Shown here in pieces: positions 48,171-57,749 of a DNA stretch of 64,000 nucleotides. Source of the DNA: Bacillus infantis. Its GTDB lineage: Bacteria; Bacillota; Bacilli; Bacillales; Cytobacillaceae. The position numbers were made by a program, and so were the translations under genes. The notes below the pieces were generated by a model that was not told the origin of the DNA, made no database searches, and saw only the letters and a program-made list of their open reading frames with translations. Every line of letters starts with the position of its first letter. Position 1 is the stretch's first letter. The DNA lies in contig NZ_JAIVAP010000003.1 in assembly GCF_020171945.1 (NCBI RefSeq), positions 55,412-119,411 of the forward strand. Direction: 5' to 3'.

Positions 48171-49199
48171 CTAGGAAATGTGCGGAATCTTTATTTTAAC
48201 TTCAAACGAATGCCCTTTATGGGTATAGTCCAGAAAGCCACTATAGGAAAGGGCAATATCTTTAATGATCTTCGTGCCAAGCCCTTCATGCTCCCCCTCT
48301 TTATTAGACATGCCGAATCTTTCAAACAAGGAGTCTATGATAGACTGTGGGACAGGCAGTGTGCTATTGGAGCAGGTCAAAATCATAAGACCGCTTCTTT
48401 TGTAAAACTGGAGCCTTGCATATGCTTCTTCAAAGCCGGCAGCTTTATAGGCAGCAGCCGCCTCAATGCTGTTTGACAGAATATTGCCGGCTAATGAGGC
48501 TATATCCTCATCTTTCATGGGAAGAGAAGAAAGGGGAATCTCCAGATCGTAGTGGATGCTTATGCCGTCCTCAGCGGCCTTCTTTTGCATATGGTGGAGC
48601 ACACCGGCAACAGGGCCGCTTTCCCCTTTGATGGCCAGATTTACTTCTTCGTATCCGGAAAGGAGCCCTCCGAAATATACTTTTGCTTCGCTGAATTGTC
48701 CTTTGTCCAGCATATACTGGACAGCAGAGACATGCTTCAGGAAATCATGCCGCTGCTTGCGGACAGCGAGGAAGGTATCATTTAGCTGCCGCACCTCCAT
48801 CTCCTTTTCTGCGAGGCGCCCAACCGAGGAATCAATGATCTTTCCGCTGTACCATCTGGCTGTTTCTGCCAGCACTGCTGCTCCTGCTGCAGCTGCAAAA
48901 GCAGCCTTTGAGCCTGACAGGACTGCAGCCAGAAGGATAAGCATCTGAAGAATCAAAAATAAGGCTCCCAGGCCTGAATGGATGCTTGAGGAGTTCAGTT
49001 TTGCAGACAGGAAAAGGACGGCCGAAAAAACAAGGAATGCCAAGGCGCCTGTCATCACCGGCTTCCACTGCGGTGCCAGGAGTATAAAGTAGCCCCCTCC
49101 GGCAGCGGATAAAAGCACCGAATAAAGGACGGCAGGCGCTGAGCTGTTTATCTGTGAGCGCAAAATCCATCTTCCCCTTTTTAACCAAAATTTAGGCAT
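48171..49199 (-). CDS. natK: GHKL-type sensor histidine kinase, NatK-like
   Basis: Sensor kinase of 342 residues. The first 115 residues contain four or five membrane helices. A linker (SSVGRLAEKEMEVRQLND) leads to a Spo0B-type histidine in KQRHDFLKHVSAVQYML and a GHKL ATPase domain (NILSNSIEAAAAY, GLGTKIIKDIALSY). This is the AgrC/NatK architecture. The ATG at 49199 has a poor ribosome site; a TTG at 49163 after GGGG is an alternative. It follows the LytTR regulator by 7 nt. In B. subtilis NatK-NatR controls natAB, which lies divergently here too. Confidence 0.82.
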   Translation of the reverse strand: MPKFWLKRGRWILRSQINSSAPAVLYSVLLSAAGGGYFILLAPQWKPVMTGALAFLVFSAVLFLSAKLNSSSIHSGLGALFLILQMLILLAAVLSGSKAAFAAAAGAAVLAETARWYSGKIIDSSVGRLAEKEMEVRQLNDTFLAVRKQRHDFLKHVSAVQYMLDKGQFSEAKVYFGGLLSGYEEVNLAIKGESGPVAGVLHHMQKKAAEDGISIHYDLEIPLSSLPMKDEDIASLAGNILSNSIEAAAAYKAAGFEEAYARLQFYKRSGLMILTCSNSTLPVPQSIIDSLFERFGMSNKEGEHEGLGTKIIKDIALSYSGFLDYTHKGHSFEVKIKIPHIS

Positions 49200-49206
49200 A
49201 AGCCTG

Positions 49207-49908
49207 TTAAAAATAGTGATCCTGCAAATAATCTATCTTTTCTTTTGTAATCATTGCCTTCTCTGACGTACCATCAAAAAAAACAACATAGGAGTTTTTC
49301 GCATACAAAGAAAAGTTCTTTACATAATGGATATTAATGATGAACGAACGGTGCGAACGGATAAAATCTCTTTCCCTTAGCTCGCCTTCAAGCTCATTCA
49401 AAGTCTGGTAAGTTTTGATAGGTTCCATTTTTGTATGTATTGTCGTGGAGCGGCCGGAACGCTCAATAAAGATAATATCTTTTTTCTGGATAATATGGAT
49501 ATCGCTTTTTTGCCTGAGAAACAGCCGGCCGGAAATTTCCGTTGTCCGGTTTTTTTCAATATATCGGAGGACAGCTTTTTCAAGCCTGTCTTTTGTGAAT
49601 GGCTTCATAATATAATCATGAACATTCAGTTCAAAGGCATGGACCGCGTAGCCGCTCGTGCCTGTCACAAAAATGACGGCAATATTCAGGGCGTATGTAT
49701 GGATAATATCGGCCAGTTCGTATCCCGAAAGGCCAGGCATTTCAATATCCGCGATCAGGAGGTCAATTTCCTCTCTTTTGACCCGTTCGTAAGCTTCCTC
49801 TGCAGAGGTAGTTGAGAAAACAATCTCTGCCCCTTCCATGCTGGACAGGATTCCATACAGTTTGTCTAAATCTATCGGCCGGTCATCAACCAGTCCCACT
49901 CTTATCAT
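49207..49908 (-). CDS. natR: LytTR-family response regulator, NatR-like
   Basis: Regulator of 233 residues: receiver domain (VGLVDDRPIDLDKLYGIL, phospho-acceptor in LLIADIEMPGLSGYEL near Asp56) and a C-terminal LytTR DNA-binding domain (IHIIQKKDIIFIERSGRSTTIHT, RDFIRSHRSFIINIHYVKNF, landmarks). ATG 49908 was chosen with GAGAGGCG upstream. Three GACAG direct repeats with 21-bp spacing in the gap toward natA are its probable binding sites. Confidence 0.87.
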   Translation of the reverse strand: MIRVGLVDDRPIDLDKLYGILSSMEGAEIVFSTTSAEEAYERVKREEIDLLIADIEMPGLSGYELADIIHTYALNIAVIFVTGTSGYAVHAFELNVHDYIMKPFTKDRLEKAVLRYIEKNRTTEISGRLFLRQKSDIHIIQKKDIIFIERSGRSTTIHTKMEPIKTYQTLNELEGELRERDFIRSHRSFIINIHYVKNFSLYAKNSYVVFFDGTSEKAMITKEKIDYLQDHYF

Positions 49909-49957
49909 AGTTTCGCCTCTCGTCAATGAAATTACGATTCTATTTTACCATCATTTG

Positions 49958-50031
49958 GACAGAAAACATCCTTTTCGCGACAGGAAATGGCATTTTTACG
50001 ACAGAATGGAAGCGGTGAAGCGTTCAGACAG
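49958..50031 (+). promoter_or_regulatory. LytTR-type direct repeats upstream of natA
   Basis: GACAGAAAA at 49958, GACAGGAAATGG at 49979 and GACAGAATGG at 50000 are spaced exactly 21 bp apart; a fourth GACAG starts at 50027. LytTR regulators bind pairs of direct repeats about two helical turns apart, so these are probable NatR sites controlling natAB. Confidence 0.7.
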
Positions 50032-50074
50032 GTAAGATAAAGCTACAAAGAGAGCAGGAAAGGAGCCAAAAAAA

Positions 50075-50824
50075 ATGATCGAGATCAAGGAAGTAACGAA
50101 AAGATTCAAGGATAAAAAGGTGCATGTCACTGCACTGAAGCATATATCACTTTCAGTAGGAGAAGGCCAGGTGGTCGGCCTCCTCGGTGAAAATGGAGCA
50201 GGGAAGACAACACTGCTGAGGACGATTGCCACACTGTACACGCCGACAGAGGGCGCCGTTTCAGTCGGCGGCTTTGATACCGTTAAACAGCCTAATGAGG
50301 TGAAGAAGCGGATGGGTGTTCTGTTTGGCGGGGAAACCGGCTTATATGACCGCCTGACGGCCAGGGAGAATCTGGAGTACTTTGCATCTCTCTATGGTCT
50401 TGGGCGCCATGAAACAAAGGTCAGAATCGATGAGCTGGCAGTGATGTTTGGCATGAAAGACTATCTGAACAGGAAGGTAGGCGGATTCTCCAAAGGGATG
50501 AGGCAAAAGGTTGCCATTGCGAGGACTCTAATCCATGATCCGGAAATCATTCTGTTTGATGAACCGACAACAGGCCTTGATATCACTTCTTCAAATGTAT
50601 TCAGGCAGCTTGTCAGCTCGCTTAAAAGGCAGGGGAAAACAATCATCTTTTCCAGCCACATTATGGAGGAAGTGAAGATGCTCTGCGACTCAGTGGTCAT
50701 GATTCATAAAGGTGAAATGGTCTATAAGGGCGGACTCGAGGATTTGTACCGTGAAGAGGGAAGCTCAGATTTGAATTATATTTTTGAATCAAAATTGGTG
50801 AGGGGGAACGAATATGCTTCGTAA
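50075..50824 (+). CDS. natA: ABC transporter ATP-binding protein NatA
   Basis: Cytoplasmic ATPase subunit of a NatAB-type exporter (sodium or xenobiotic extrusion in B. subtilis). 249 residues with Walker A GENGAGKTTLL near residue 39, the signature GGFSKGMRQKVAIARTL near 138, Walker B ILFDEPTTGLD near 159 and the switch His in FSSHIMEEV. AAAGGAG precedes the ATG. Its 3' end overlaps natB by 11 nt. Confidence 0.92.
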   Translation: MIEIKEVTKRFKDKKVHVTALKHISLSVGEGQVVGLLGENGAGKTTLLRTIATLYTPTEGAVSVGGFDTVKQPNEVKKRMGVLFGGETGLYDRLTARENLEYFASLYGLGRHETKVRIDELAVMFGMKDYLNRKVGGFSKGMRQKVAIARTLIHDPEIILFDEPTTGLDITSSNVFRQLVSSLKRQGKTIIFSSHIMEEVKMLCDSVVMIHKGEMVYKGGLEDLYREEGSSDLNYIFESKLVRGNEYAS

Positions 50825-51980
50825 TATATATATAAAAGAAATGAAGGATATATTGAGGGACCGGAGGACTTTGCTCCTGAGCGTCCTGCTCCCGATCCTT
50901 CTGCTGACGGGCCTTACCTTGTTCTATGAGAAAATGATGTCTGATGACGGTTCTGAAACCTATACGCTTGCCATCAGCGACACTGCAGGCGAAGAGGCTA
51001 AGGAGCTTGTGTCAGGCATTCCCAACCTTGAGGTGAGCGAGTATGCCAACCCCGGGAAGGCTGTAAAAGACGGGAAGGCGCATGCAGCCATTGAATTCGG
51101 CGGCCGATTCTTTGAAAATCCGGAAGGCGGGGAGCCAGGCACCGCAGTCATCAAAGGTGACTCTCTCAGCCAGAACTCTGCTTATGTGATGTCACAGCTG
51201 GAAGGGGCTTTGAATGAGTACAGCGATACACTGGTTTCAGAGAGGCTGACAGCTGCAGGGGTCGATCCCCAAGTTACTCAACCGATCGTGGTTCAGGTAA
51301 GTGAAATCAATAATGAAGACGATAATGCTGCTTCTGTCGGGATACTTGCCGGCTTCCTGCCAATGGTCATTACGATTGCAATCGCATCCGGTGCATATCC
51401 TGCTGCTTCAGACTTATTTGCAGGCGAGAAAGACAGAAAGACAATGGAAGCATTGCTGATGACACCGGTCAGCAGAATCAAGCTTCTGTTTGCCAAATGG
51501 CTCGCAATCTCCACAATCGGGATGATCGCCGGCATTGTTTCAGTAGCCGCAATCGTACTGGAAACAATTTTCCTGACCGAAAAACTCAAGGCTGCACTTG
51601 AGTTCGGGGACAATACGTTCACGATCATCGCCGTGACAATTGTGATCACCCTGCTGTTCGCCTTATTCATGGGTGCGCTGCAAATGGTCGTCAGCATCAT
51701 TGCAAAGACGGTAAAGGAAGCGCAGAATTATATTTCACCTATCATGATGCTTGCGATCGTGCCGACTCTTTTCCTGAGTGGTGTAGGCATCAATGAATTG
51801 ACTATGAAACACTTTCTGATCCCGTTTGTGAACATCCATGCACTGATCAATGAGCTGCTCCACGGGAGTGTCAATATGGAGAATATCCTTCTGACGCTTG
51901 CAAGTACAGCTGTATCCATTGTCCTTGTATTCATTATCTCCCGCTCATTATTCCTCAAAGATAAATGGGTGCTGAATTGA
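50814..51980 (+). CDS. natB: ABC transporter permease NatB
   Basis: Membrane subunit of 388 residues with the ABC-2 layout: one N-terminal helix (TLLLSVLLPILLLTGLTLFY), an extracytoplasmic domain of about 150 residues, then five or six helices including FAGEKDRKTMEALLMTPVSR near the coupling region. Size and sequence match NatB (386 in B. subtilis). GGGGAACGAAT within the natA end acts as its ribosome site. Partner of NatA; regulated by the divergent NatKR pair. Confidence 0.9.
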   Translation: MLRNIYIKEMKDILRDRRTLLLSVLLPILLLTGLTLFYEKMMSDDGSETYTLAISDTAGEEAKELVSGIPNLEVSEYANPGKAVKDGKAHAAIEFGGRFFENPEGGEPGTAVIKGDSLSQNSAYVMSQLEGALNEYSDTLVSERLTAAGVDPQVTQPIVVQVSEINNEDDNAASVGILAGFLPMVITIAIASGAYPAASDLFAGEKDRKTMEALLMTPVSRIKLLFAKWLAISTIGMIAGIVSVAAIVLETIFLTEKLKAALEFGDNTFTIIAVTIVITLLFALFMGALQMVVSIIAKTVKEAQNYISPIMMLAIVPTLFLSGVGINELTMKHFLIPFVNIHALINELLHGSVNMENILLTLASTAVSIVLVFIISRSLFLKDKWVLN

Positions 51981-51991
51981 TATAGTTTTAG

Positions 51992-52022
51992 AAAGGGCGC
52001 TGCAGCTGCAGCGTCCTTTTGT
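51992..52022 (+). terminator. Terminator after natB
   Basis: AAAGGGCGCTGCA followed by GCTGCAGCGTCCTTTT, a nearly symmetric GC-rich hairpin with a T tail. Confidence 0.85.
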
Positions 52023-52128
52023 TTGTTTTTCAGACATTGTGGAAAATAATATGAAAATCTGTTTCCAATATCAGATTATTTCGGTATGATAATATTTAGT
52101 ATAACGAAATATTCAAAAGACGAAAGAA

Positions 52129-53349
52129 GTGGAGTGGATGAATCAGGAACAGGCAGCAAAGAGAAATTTAATGATTATGTGGTTTGCCAACTTTTTTGTG
52201 GCAGCCAGCATGACAATGGTTTTGCCATTTATCTCTTTATATATAGAAACTTTCGGGGACTTTTCAGAGGAATATGTCCAGCAATGGTCAGGGTGGACAT
52301 TTGCAATCACTTTTGTCACTGCTTTTCTCTTTTCGCCGATTTGGGGAAGGATCGGGGATAAATACGGGCGAAAAAAAATCCTGCTTATCTCCGGCTTTGG
52401 CATGGCGGTCTCTATCTTTATGATGGGCTATGTCACAAGCGTATGGCAGCTTTTCATGCTCCGATTGTTTATGGGGATGTTTACAGGCTTTATTTCCCTT
52501 TCCCAGGCGTTCATTTCTACCCAGACGCCGCAGCGGATTGCTGGAAGGGTACTGGGAACCCTGCAGACGGGAAGCATAACCGGTTCACTGCTTGGCCCGA
52601 TGCTCGGCGGGGTCCTTGCTGACTCGCTCGGGTACGCGACAACCTTTCAATGGACCTCGATTTCCATTTTTATCTCAGCAGTTCTTGTTATTTTTACGAA
52701 GGAATTCAAGGTTGAACTCAAAAAGGGTTCCAAAACGAGCTACTCCAGCAAAGAGGTCATCAAGCATATAGCAGCAAATCCGGTCCTTTTGACTGTGCTT
52801 TTCATCAGCATGCTCATTCAGATTGCGCACTTCAGCATTCAGCCGATTTTATCACTGTATGTCAACGAGCTTCACGGTCATGAGAACATCGCCTTCTTCT
52901 CGGGGATTGCCTTTTCAGCAGCCGGTCTCGGTAATCTGCTCATGGCTAGAAAATGGGGGAAAATCGGGGATCAGTCCGGTTATCTGAAGGTGCTGGTGTT
53001 TCTGCTGTTTATGGCAGCTATCGTTTACCTCCCAGGAGCTTTTGTGAATAACATCTGGCAGCTTGTTGTCATCCGCTTCCTTTTGGGGATAGCCATTGGG
53101 GGCATCATTCCTGTCAGGATTGCCTATATCCGCCAGGAAGCACCTGTCAGCATGCAGGGAGAGGTGCTGGGCTACAATACAAGCCTCCGCTTTCTTGGCA
53201 ATATTATCGGACCGGTCCTAGGCGGCTTCCTTTCCGGCTATTTCGGGTTTTCCTCGGTTTTTTATGTAACAAGCTTTTTATTGCTGATAAGCGGTGTGCT
53301 TCTTATTGCTGCGATGAACCGGAACCCGGAATTAGCAAATAATCACTGA
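52129..53349 (+). CDS. MFS multidrug efflux transporter
   Basis: Membrane protein of up to 406 residues, 12 helices, DHA1-type. The motif A loop is seen as GRIGDKYGRKKILLISGFG near residue 75, and motif C-like GSITGSLLGPMLGGVLADSLG near 143. The substrate is not predictable. The start is uncertain: GTG at 52129 has only a weak upstream site and ATG 52138 lies very close to GGAG. A stretch of AT-rich promoter-like DNA precedes it. It is monocistronic, ending at its own terminator. Confidence 0.85.
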   Translation: MEWMNQEQAAKRNLMIMWFANFFVAASMTMVLPFISLYIETFGDFSEEYVQQWSGWTFAITFVTAFLFSPIWGRIGDKYGRKKILLISGFGMAVSIFMMGYVTSVWQLFMLRLFMGMFTGFISLSQAFISTQTPQRIAGRVLGTLQTGSITGSLLGPMLGGVLADSLGYATTFQWTSISIFISAVLVIFTKEFKVELKKGSKTSYSSKEVIKHIAANPVLLTVLFISMLIQIAHFSIQPILSLYVNELHGHENIAFFSGIAFSAAGLGNLLMARKWGKIGDQSGYLKVLVFLLFMAAIVYLPGAFVNNIWQLVVIRFLLGIAIGGIIPVRIAYIRQEAPVSMQGEVLGYNTSLRFLGNIIGPVLGGFLSGYFGFSSVFYVTSFLLLISGVLLIAAMNRNPELANNH

Positions 53350-53376
53350 ACTCTCCTTTTGGGGAGTTTTATTTTG
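53349..53376 (+). terminator. Terminator after the MFS gene
   Basis: AACTCTCC (53349-53356, overlapping the stop codon), TTTT loop, GGGGAGTT (53361-53368), TTATTTT. Confidence 0.8.
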
Positions 53377-53595
53377 GTTATAATATACAATTCTAGTATA
53401 GTTTACCTTTAACTGTTAAAAAGTAAATACATTGTAATAACTAAGTATAAATGTGAAATATAGGTATTTTAAATTATACGAATATATAAATAATGGTAAT
53501 AAAGATCTATTGTTCGGGCCCCGAAATAAAAGTATACTCGTTATTAGACAATTTCGACTTTAAGACTTGTCAGAATACTTAGAGGGGGCTATCGC

Positions 53596-55971
53596 ATGAA
53601 AAGAAGAAAGAAAGCTGCTTCCGCTGTACTGGCTGCAGCTATGGGGCTGAGCGTATTTTCAGCAGGGGCGTTTACACCTGTCCAAAAAGTTCAGGCATAT
53701 AATACTGTATCCAGCCCATATGCAGGAGCGCAGGCAGATTTAGGCATCGCCAATGATGAAAGATTAATAGAGCTTTTGAAAAAACAGGGTAAAATTTCAA
53801 AAAATGCTACTCATACGGAAGCAGATAAGGCTCTAAAGAAATTCCTTAAGGCTAAAGCAGAGAATGCAGCTAAGGTTCCAGCTGGAAAAGTAGGAAAAGA
53901 GCTGGATGTCTCAGAACAGCAGGAGAAAGGGAAATCAGGAAACGGACTGAAGAACGGAAAAGGCAATAAGCTGGGACAAGCAAAAAAGGCCCATGTAGAT
54001 CCTGTTGAAAAGGAAAATTATGATGGTGAAACAAGGGAAGATAAAGTCCTTGTCCTTGCCATTGAGTTCCCGGACTATAAGCACAGCTCCATTACGAAAG
54101 AAGAGTCTGATATGTTCTATGAAGATTATCCTTTAGAACATTTCCAGGATATGATCTTTGGTGAAGATGGCTATGAAGGGCCTTCAGGCCAGAACCTCGT
54201 ATCTATGAAGCAGTACTATGAGCAGCAGTCCGGCGGAAGCTACGCGGTGGATGGGAAGGTTGCCGGCTGGTATACAGCCGATCACCCTGCTAAATATTAC
54301 GGTGAGAATGTGCCGGCACCGGACGGTAATGATAAGGCTGCCAGAAACCTTGTGATGGAGGCATTGAATAAAGCGGCGCAGGATCCAAATGTGAACTTGA
54401 CTGAGTATGATCAATGGGATCGTGACGATTATGATGGAGACGGCGTTTATAATGAGCCGGACGGCCTTATCGACCATCTTATGGTCATCCATGCAGGCGT
54501 CGGCGAAGAAGCAGGCGGAGGATCGCTTGGCGGGGATGCTATCTGGTCCCACCGTTCAAAGCTTGGAGCTGGTCCGGTTGCAGTAAAAGGGGCAAAATCA
54601 GACAGCGACCGATGGGGCGGCGTCCTGGGAGCCTGGGACTACACGATTGAACCTGAAGACGGGGCAGCGGGTGTCTTTGCTCATGAATACGGACATGACC
54701 TCGGCCTGCCTGATGAGTATGACACACAGTATACAGGGCAGGGAGAGCCGGTAGCCTATTGGTCGATCATGTCGAGCGGAAGCTGGGCAGGAGATGTACC
54801 GGGTACAGAGCCTACAGGATTCAGTGCCTATGCGAAACTGATGCTTCAGAACTGGCATGGAGGCAACTGGCTTACTGGTGAAACCATTTCATCTAAGGAC
54901 GTCACCTCTAAAGGAGTGGAAGTTCTCCTTGATGAGGGCGTAACCAAAGGGAAAAACAATGACGCGGTCAGAATCGACCTTCCGCAAAAGGAAAATATCG
55001 TCAATACACCGGCGAGCGGTTCTTATGAGTATTTCAGCGGCAGCGGCGACGAGCTGAATAATTCAATGTCAGCTTCAATCGACCTGTCCGGTGCTTCCCA
55101 GGCAGAGCTATCCTTCAAGGCCTGGTATGATATCGAAACAGATTGGGATTATGCTTCAATCCAGGTTCGTGAACAGGGGACTGAGGAATGGGTTTCTATC
55201 GAGGGCAATCTTACAACCGATACAGACCCGAATAATCAAAATCCAGGCTTTGGCATTACAGGGAATTCTAATGGCTGGAAGGATGGAAGCTTTGATCTGT
55301 CTGCATTTGCAGGAAAGAAAATTGATGTGAAGTTCCATTACTATACTGATGTGGCTGCCACAATGCCAGGGTTCTATGTAGACGACATCAGTGTAACTGC
55401 CGATGGGAAGGAAATCCTGAAGGATGATGCAGAAGGAGATTCCGCATTTTCGCTTGAAGGATTCACTAAAGATCAAGGGAAATTTTATTCAGACCATTAC
55501 TATCTTCTCGAATGGAGATCTCACAATGGAGTCGATGCAGGACTTGCCCATGTGCGCCGCGGCGACAGCCTGATCAGCTATGATAAAGGCCTTGTCGTAT
55601 GGTATGTCGATGATTCCTTCACAGACAATTGGACTGGCATTCATCCGGGCGAGGGATATCTTGGAGTCGTGGATGCTGATCAGCATGCATTGAAATGGAA
55701 TGACGGTTCAGTTGCGAACAATCGCATCCAGATGCATGATGCAGCATTCAGCCTGAATAAATCAAGCAAAATGCTGATTGAGTATTTGAACCAGGGGCTA
55801 AGCCTGAAGGACAACCAGACAAAGCAAACGCCGTTATTCGACGACAGCTCTGACTACAGCAATCCAGGGCTTGTAGATGTGGGGCGCAAGGTACCGCAGG
55901 AAGGGCTGAAATTCCGTGTTACAGGGGAAAGTGCTGACGGAACAGTCGGAAAGGTCCTGATCTTCAAATGA
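53596..55971 (+). CDS. inhA: Immune inhibitor A-type secreted metalloprotease (M6)
   Basis: Secreted zinc protease of 791 residues. A signal peptide (SAVLAAAMGLSVFSAGAFTP) precedes a propeptide-like region rich in Lys and Ala (about 50-145). The M6 catalytic domain contains HEYGHDLGLPDEYDT with the zinc ligands His363 and His367, and SIMSSGSWAG downstream. A beta-sandwich region with YDIETDWDYASIQV and MPGFYVDDISV (about 500-610) and a C-terminal peptidase-associated part follow. InhA proteases cleave host antibacterial proteins in the B. cereus group; here it may only serve nutrition. GAGGGGG precedes the ATG. A 220-nt AT-rich leader precedes it without recognisable structure. Confidence 0.9.
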   Translation: MKRRKKAASAVLAAAMGLSVFSAGAFTPVQKVQAYNTVSSPYAGAQADLGIANDERLIELLKKQGKISKNATHTEADKALKKFLKAKAENAAKVPAGKVGKELDVSEQQEKGKSGNGLKNGKGNKLGQAKKAHVDPVEKENYDGETREDKVLVLAIEFPDYKHSSITKEESDMFYEDYPLEHFQDMIFGEDGYEGPSGQNLVSMKQYYEQQSGGSYAVDGKVAGWYTADHPAKYYGENVPAPDGNDKAARNLVMEALNKAAQDPNVNLTEYDQWDRDDYDGDGVYNEPDGLIDHLMVIHAGVGEEAGGGSLGGDAIWSHRSKLGAGPVAVKGAKSDSDRWGGVLGAWDYTIEPEDGAAGVFAHEYGHDLGLPDEYDTQYTGQGEPVAYWSIMSSGSWAGDVPGTEPTGFSAYAKLMLQNWHGGNWLTGETISSKDVTSKGVEVLLDEGVTKGKNNDAVRIDLPQKENIVNTPASGSYEYFSGSGDELNNSMSASIDLSGASQAELSFKAWYDIETDWDYASIQVREQGTEEWVSIEGNLTTDTDPNNQNPGFGITGNSNGWKDGSFDLSAFAGKKIDVKFHYYTDVAATMPGFYVDDISVTADGKEILKDDAEGDSAFSLEGFTKDQGKFYSDHYYLLEWRSHNGVDAGLAHVRRGDSLISYDKGLVVWYVDDSFTDNWTGIHPGEGYLGVVDADQHALKWNDGSVANNRIQMHDAAFSLNKSSKMLIEYLNQGLSLKDNQTKQTPLFDDSSDYSNPGLVDVGRKVPQEGLKFRVTGESADGTVGKVLIFK

Positions 55972-55976
55972 TTTTT

Positions 55977-56008
55977 AAAAACCAGCCTGTAGCCAGGCTG
56001 GTTTTTTT
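55977..56008 (+). terminator. Terminator after inhA
   Basis: AAAAACCAGCCTG and CAGGCTGGTTTTTTT form a long stem with a TAGC loop. Confidence 0.9.
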
Positions 56009-56197
56009 CTATTGGTCCGGGTTTCAGGCAGCCTTTCTTTGCCTGCGGTCAGGATTAGAAAATGCTGTTTGCCCTGCGATGCTGCTGGTAATAAGATGGA
56101 AATTGGAATAAGGCGGTTAGCGGCCGGTGTTAGGGGGAAAAGGACAATAAATCATTATCCCCATTTAAATGGGCTGGCAGGAGTTGATGAATAGCAA

Positions 56198-57058
56198 ATG
56201 AAAAAAATGATATCGTATCTAAAGAAACTGGGAAAGGAAATTAAGGAGGACAGGGCGACGGGACTGGCGGCTGAGCAGGCATATTATTATATGCTCTCTG
56301 TTTTTCCGATTCTCATTCTGCTGCTTTCCATCGTTCCGTATCTGAATATTGACCCGCAAAAGGCGATTTCCTTTATGCAGACTGTCATGCCTTCCGAAAC
56401 GGCAGCAGTGTTTGAAGAAAATGTAGTGAACATAGTAACACAGCCCAGCGGCGGGTTGTTGACCTTCGGTATCATCGGTACATTATGGTCAGCCTCCAAC
56501 GGCATGCAGGCTTTCATCAGGGCCATGAACCAGGCCTTTGACGTCGAGGAAACCAGGTCTTTCATCAAAGCAAGGCTCATCTCAATGGGCCTGACACTAG
56601 GGCTTATTTTATCGCTGATCGTTGCTCTGGTTCTTCCGGTATTCGGCAATGTGATATTAGATCTTGTACAATCTTTCATTGATATCCCGTCGGAAATGCA
56701 AATCCTGTTTTCTGTTCTAAGATGGGTAGTTGCCATTTTAGTCATAGCTGCTGTCTTGTCTGTCCTATACAAGCTGGCGCCTAATAAACATTATCCTTTC
56801 AAGCACGTAATACCGGGAGCCATTGCGGCAACAGTCCTCTGGCAGCTGATCTCCCTCGGGCTCTCCATCTATATCGGCAATTTTGCCAATTATTCAGGAA
56901 CCTACGGCAGCCTTGGGGGAGTCATCGTGCTTATGCTCTGGTTCTATCTGACCGGCCTTGCCCTCGTAGTGGGCGGCGAAATTAATGCTATTTACCATCG
57001 GGAGCGTGTCAGTCCTACTGTGCGGGCAAAGAAAAAGGCTGCTGCTTCCTTCAACTGA
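56198..57058 (+). CDS. yfkH: YihY/BrkB-family inner-membrane protein (YfkH-like)
   Basis: Membrane protein of 286 residues with six helices. Family landmarks are GLAAEQAYYYMLSVFPILILLLS near residue 22, FGIIGTLWSASNGMQAFIRAMN near 88 and GGVIVLMLWFYLTGLALVVGGEINA near the end (shown as landmarks). Once called ribonuclease BN in error; the function of the family is unresolved. AGGAG lies 13 nt before the ATG, rather far, so translation may be modest. It ends at a symmetrical terminator facing the convergent DUF948 gene. Confidence 0.88.
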   Translation: MKKMISYLKKLGKEIKEDRATGLAAEQAYYYMLSVFPILILLLSIVPYLNIDPQKAISFMQTVMPSETAAVFEENVVNIVTQPSGGLLTFGIIGTLWSASNGMQAFIRAMNQAFDVEETRSFIKARLISMGLTLGLILSLIVALVLPVFGNVILDLVQSFIDIPSEMQILFSVLRWVVAILVIAAVLSVLYKLAPNKHYPFKHVIPGAIAATVLWQLISLGLSIYIGNFANYSGTYGSLGGVIVLMLWFYLTGLALVVGGEINAIYHRERVSPTVRAKKKAAASFN

Positions 57059-57063
57059 TCTAT

Positions 57064-57094
57064 AAAAAAAGGAACCCCGGGGGTTCCTTTTTTT
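57064..57094. terminator. Bidirectional terminator between yfkH and the DUF948 gene
   Basis: AAAAAAAGGAACCCC followed by GGGGTTCCTTTTTTT, a nearly perfect palindrome with A and T runs. Confidence 0.92.
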
Positions 57095-57097
57095 GAG

Positions 57098-57412
57098 TTA
57101 ATTAAATTTGTTTACATAAGGAATGCGTTTGGTCCAAAGCTTTTTAAACAACTTGGGGGTCTGCTTTGCCTGCAAGACAACATGATTGACCTTTTCCTTT
57201 TTCGTCTGGATATCCTGCTGGATTTCCTTTTGGTGAACCGTAAGCTCATTTGTCTGGGTTTTGATGTTGTCAGTCTGCTGCTGCAGCCTTTTAGCAGTCT
57301 CTGTCAGATTTTGAATAGCCGGCTTGGAATCTTTGTAGATTTTAAAGGCGCTGATGCCGAGATAAATAAGTGCACCCGCAAAAATGGCTAAACTGATATA
57401 GACAATAATCAA
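57098..57412 (-). CDS. DUF948-type membrane-anchored coiled-coil protein
   Basis: 104 residues: a single N-terminal membrane helix (IIVYISLAIFAGALIYLGIS) and a coiled coil (TETAKRLQQQTDNIKTQTNE onwards) with repeated Gln and Lys, ending in a basic tail. This is the DUF948/YtxG-like stress protein pattern. TTG 57412 was chosen because GGAAGG lies 8 nt upstream; a GTG 9 nt earlier overlaps that site. Function unknown. Confidence 0.7.
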   Translation of the reverse strand: MIIVYISLAIFAGALIYLGISAFKIYKDSKPAIQNLTETAKRLQQQTDNIKTQTNELTVHQKEIQQDIQTKKEKVNHVVLQAKQTPKLFKKLWTKRIPYVNKFN

Positions 57413-57629
57413 ATTCTGCACCTTCCTTTCTTTTCATTTTTAGTCCTTACCATGTAAATACCCATTCTGCTCCAGGTTTAACAATGAATATGCACTGTAA
57501 GCCTGTAAAAATCAGCCAGTAAGCAGAGGTGGCCCCGAAAACGATATCAGTAGTCTGAATTTATTTTTAAATTGACGCTTCCCGGCTCTGCTTGTTAGAA
57601 TGGCAACATTATATTCATAAAACATTTAT

Positions 57630-57698
57630 TACTGTATATGTCCGGAAATAAGGTCTGGACGTTTCTACCAAGCTGCCGTAAATGGCTTGTCTACAGGT
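57630..57698 (+). ncRNA. Guanine-class purine riboswitch
   Basis: P1 CTGTA / TACAG (57632-57636, 57692-57696) encloses TATATGTCCGGAAATAAGG and GGACGTTTCTACCAAGC, then GCCGTAAATGGCTTGTC, matching the conserved purine-aptamer core (TATA, GTTTCTACC, CCGTAAA). The specificity position before TA is C (GTCTAC), which indicates guanine or hypoxanthine. It precedes a purine permease gene. The rest of the 57413-57849 gap is AT-rich with no gene. Confidence 0.88.
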
Positions 57699-57749
57699 TT
57701 GCTTTACCCCGTATTCTTTTTTGGGGGGCTTCCTGTATATTTGCGCCGC

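Noticed and set aside
56012..56194. Open frame between inhA and yfkH
   Set aside because: No ribosome site and unlikely composition; it begins in the terminator tail.
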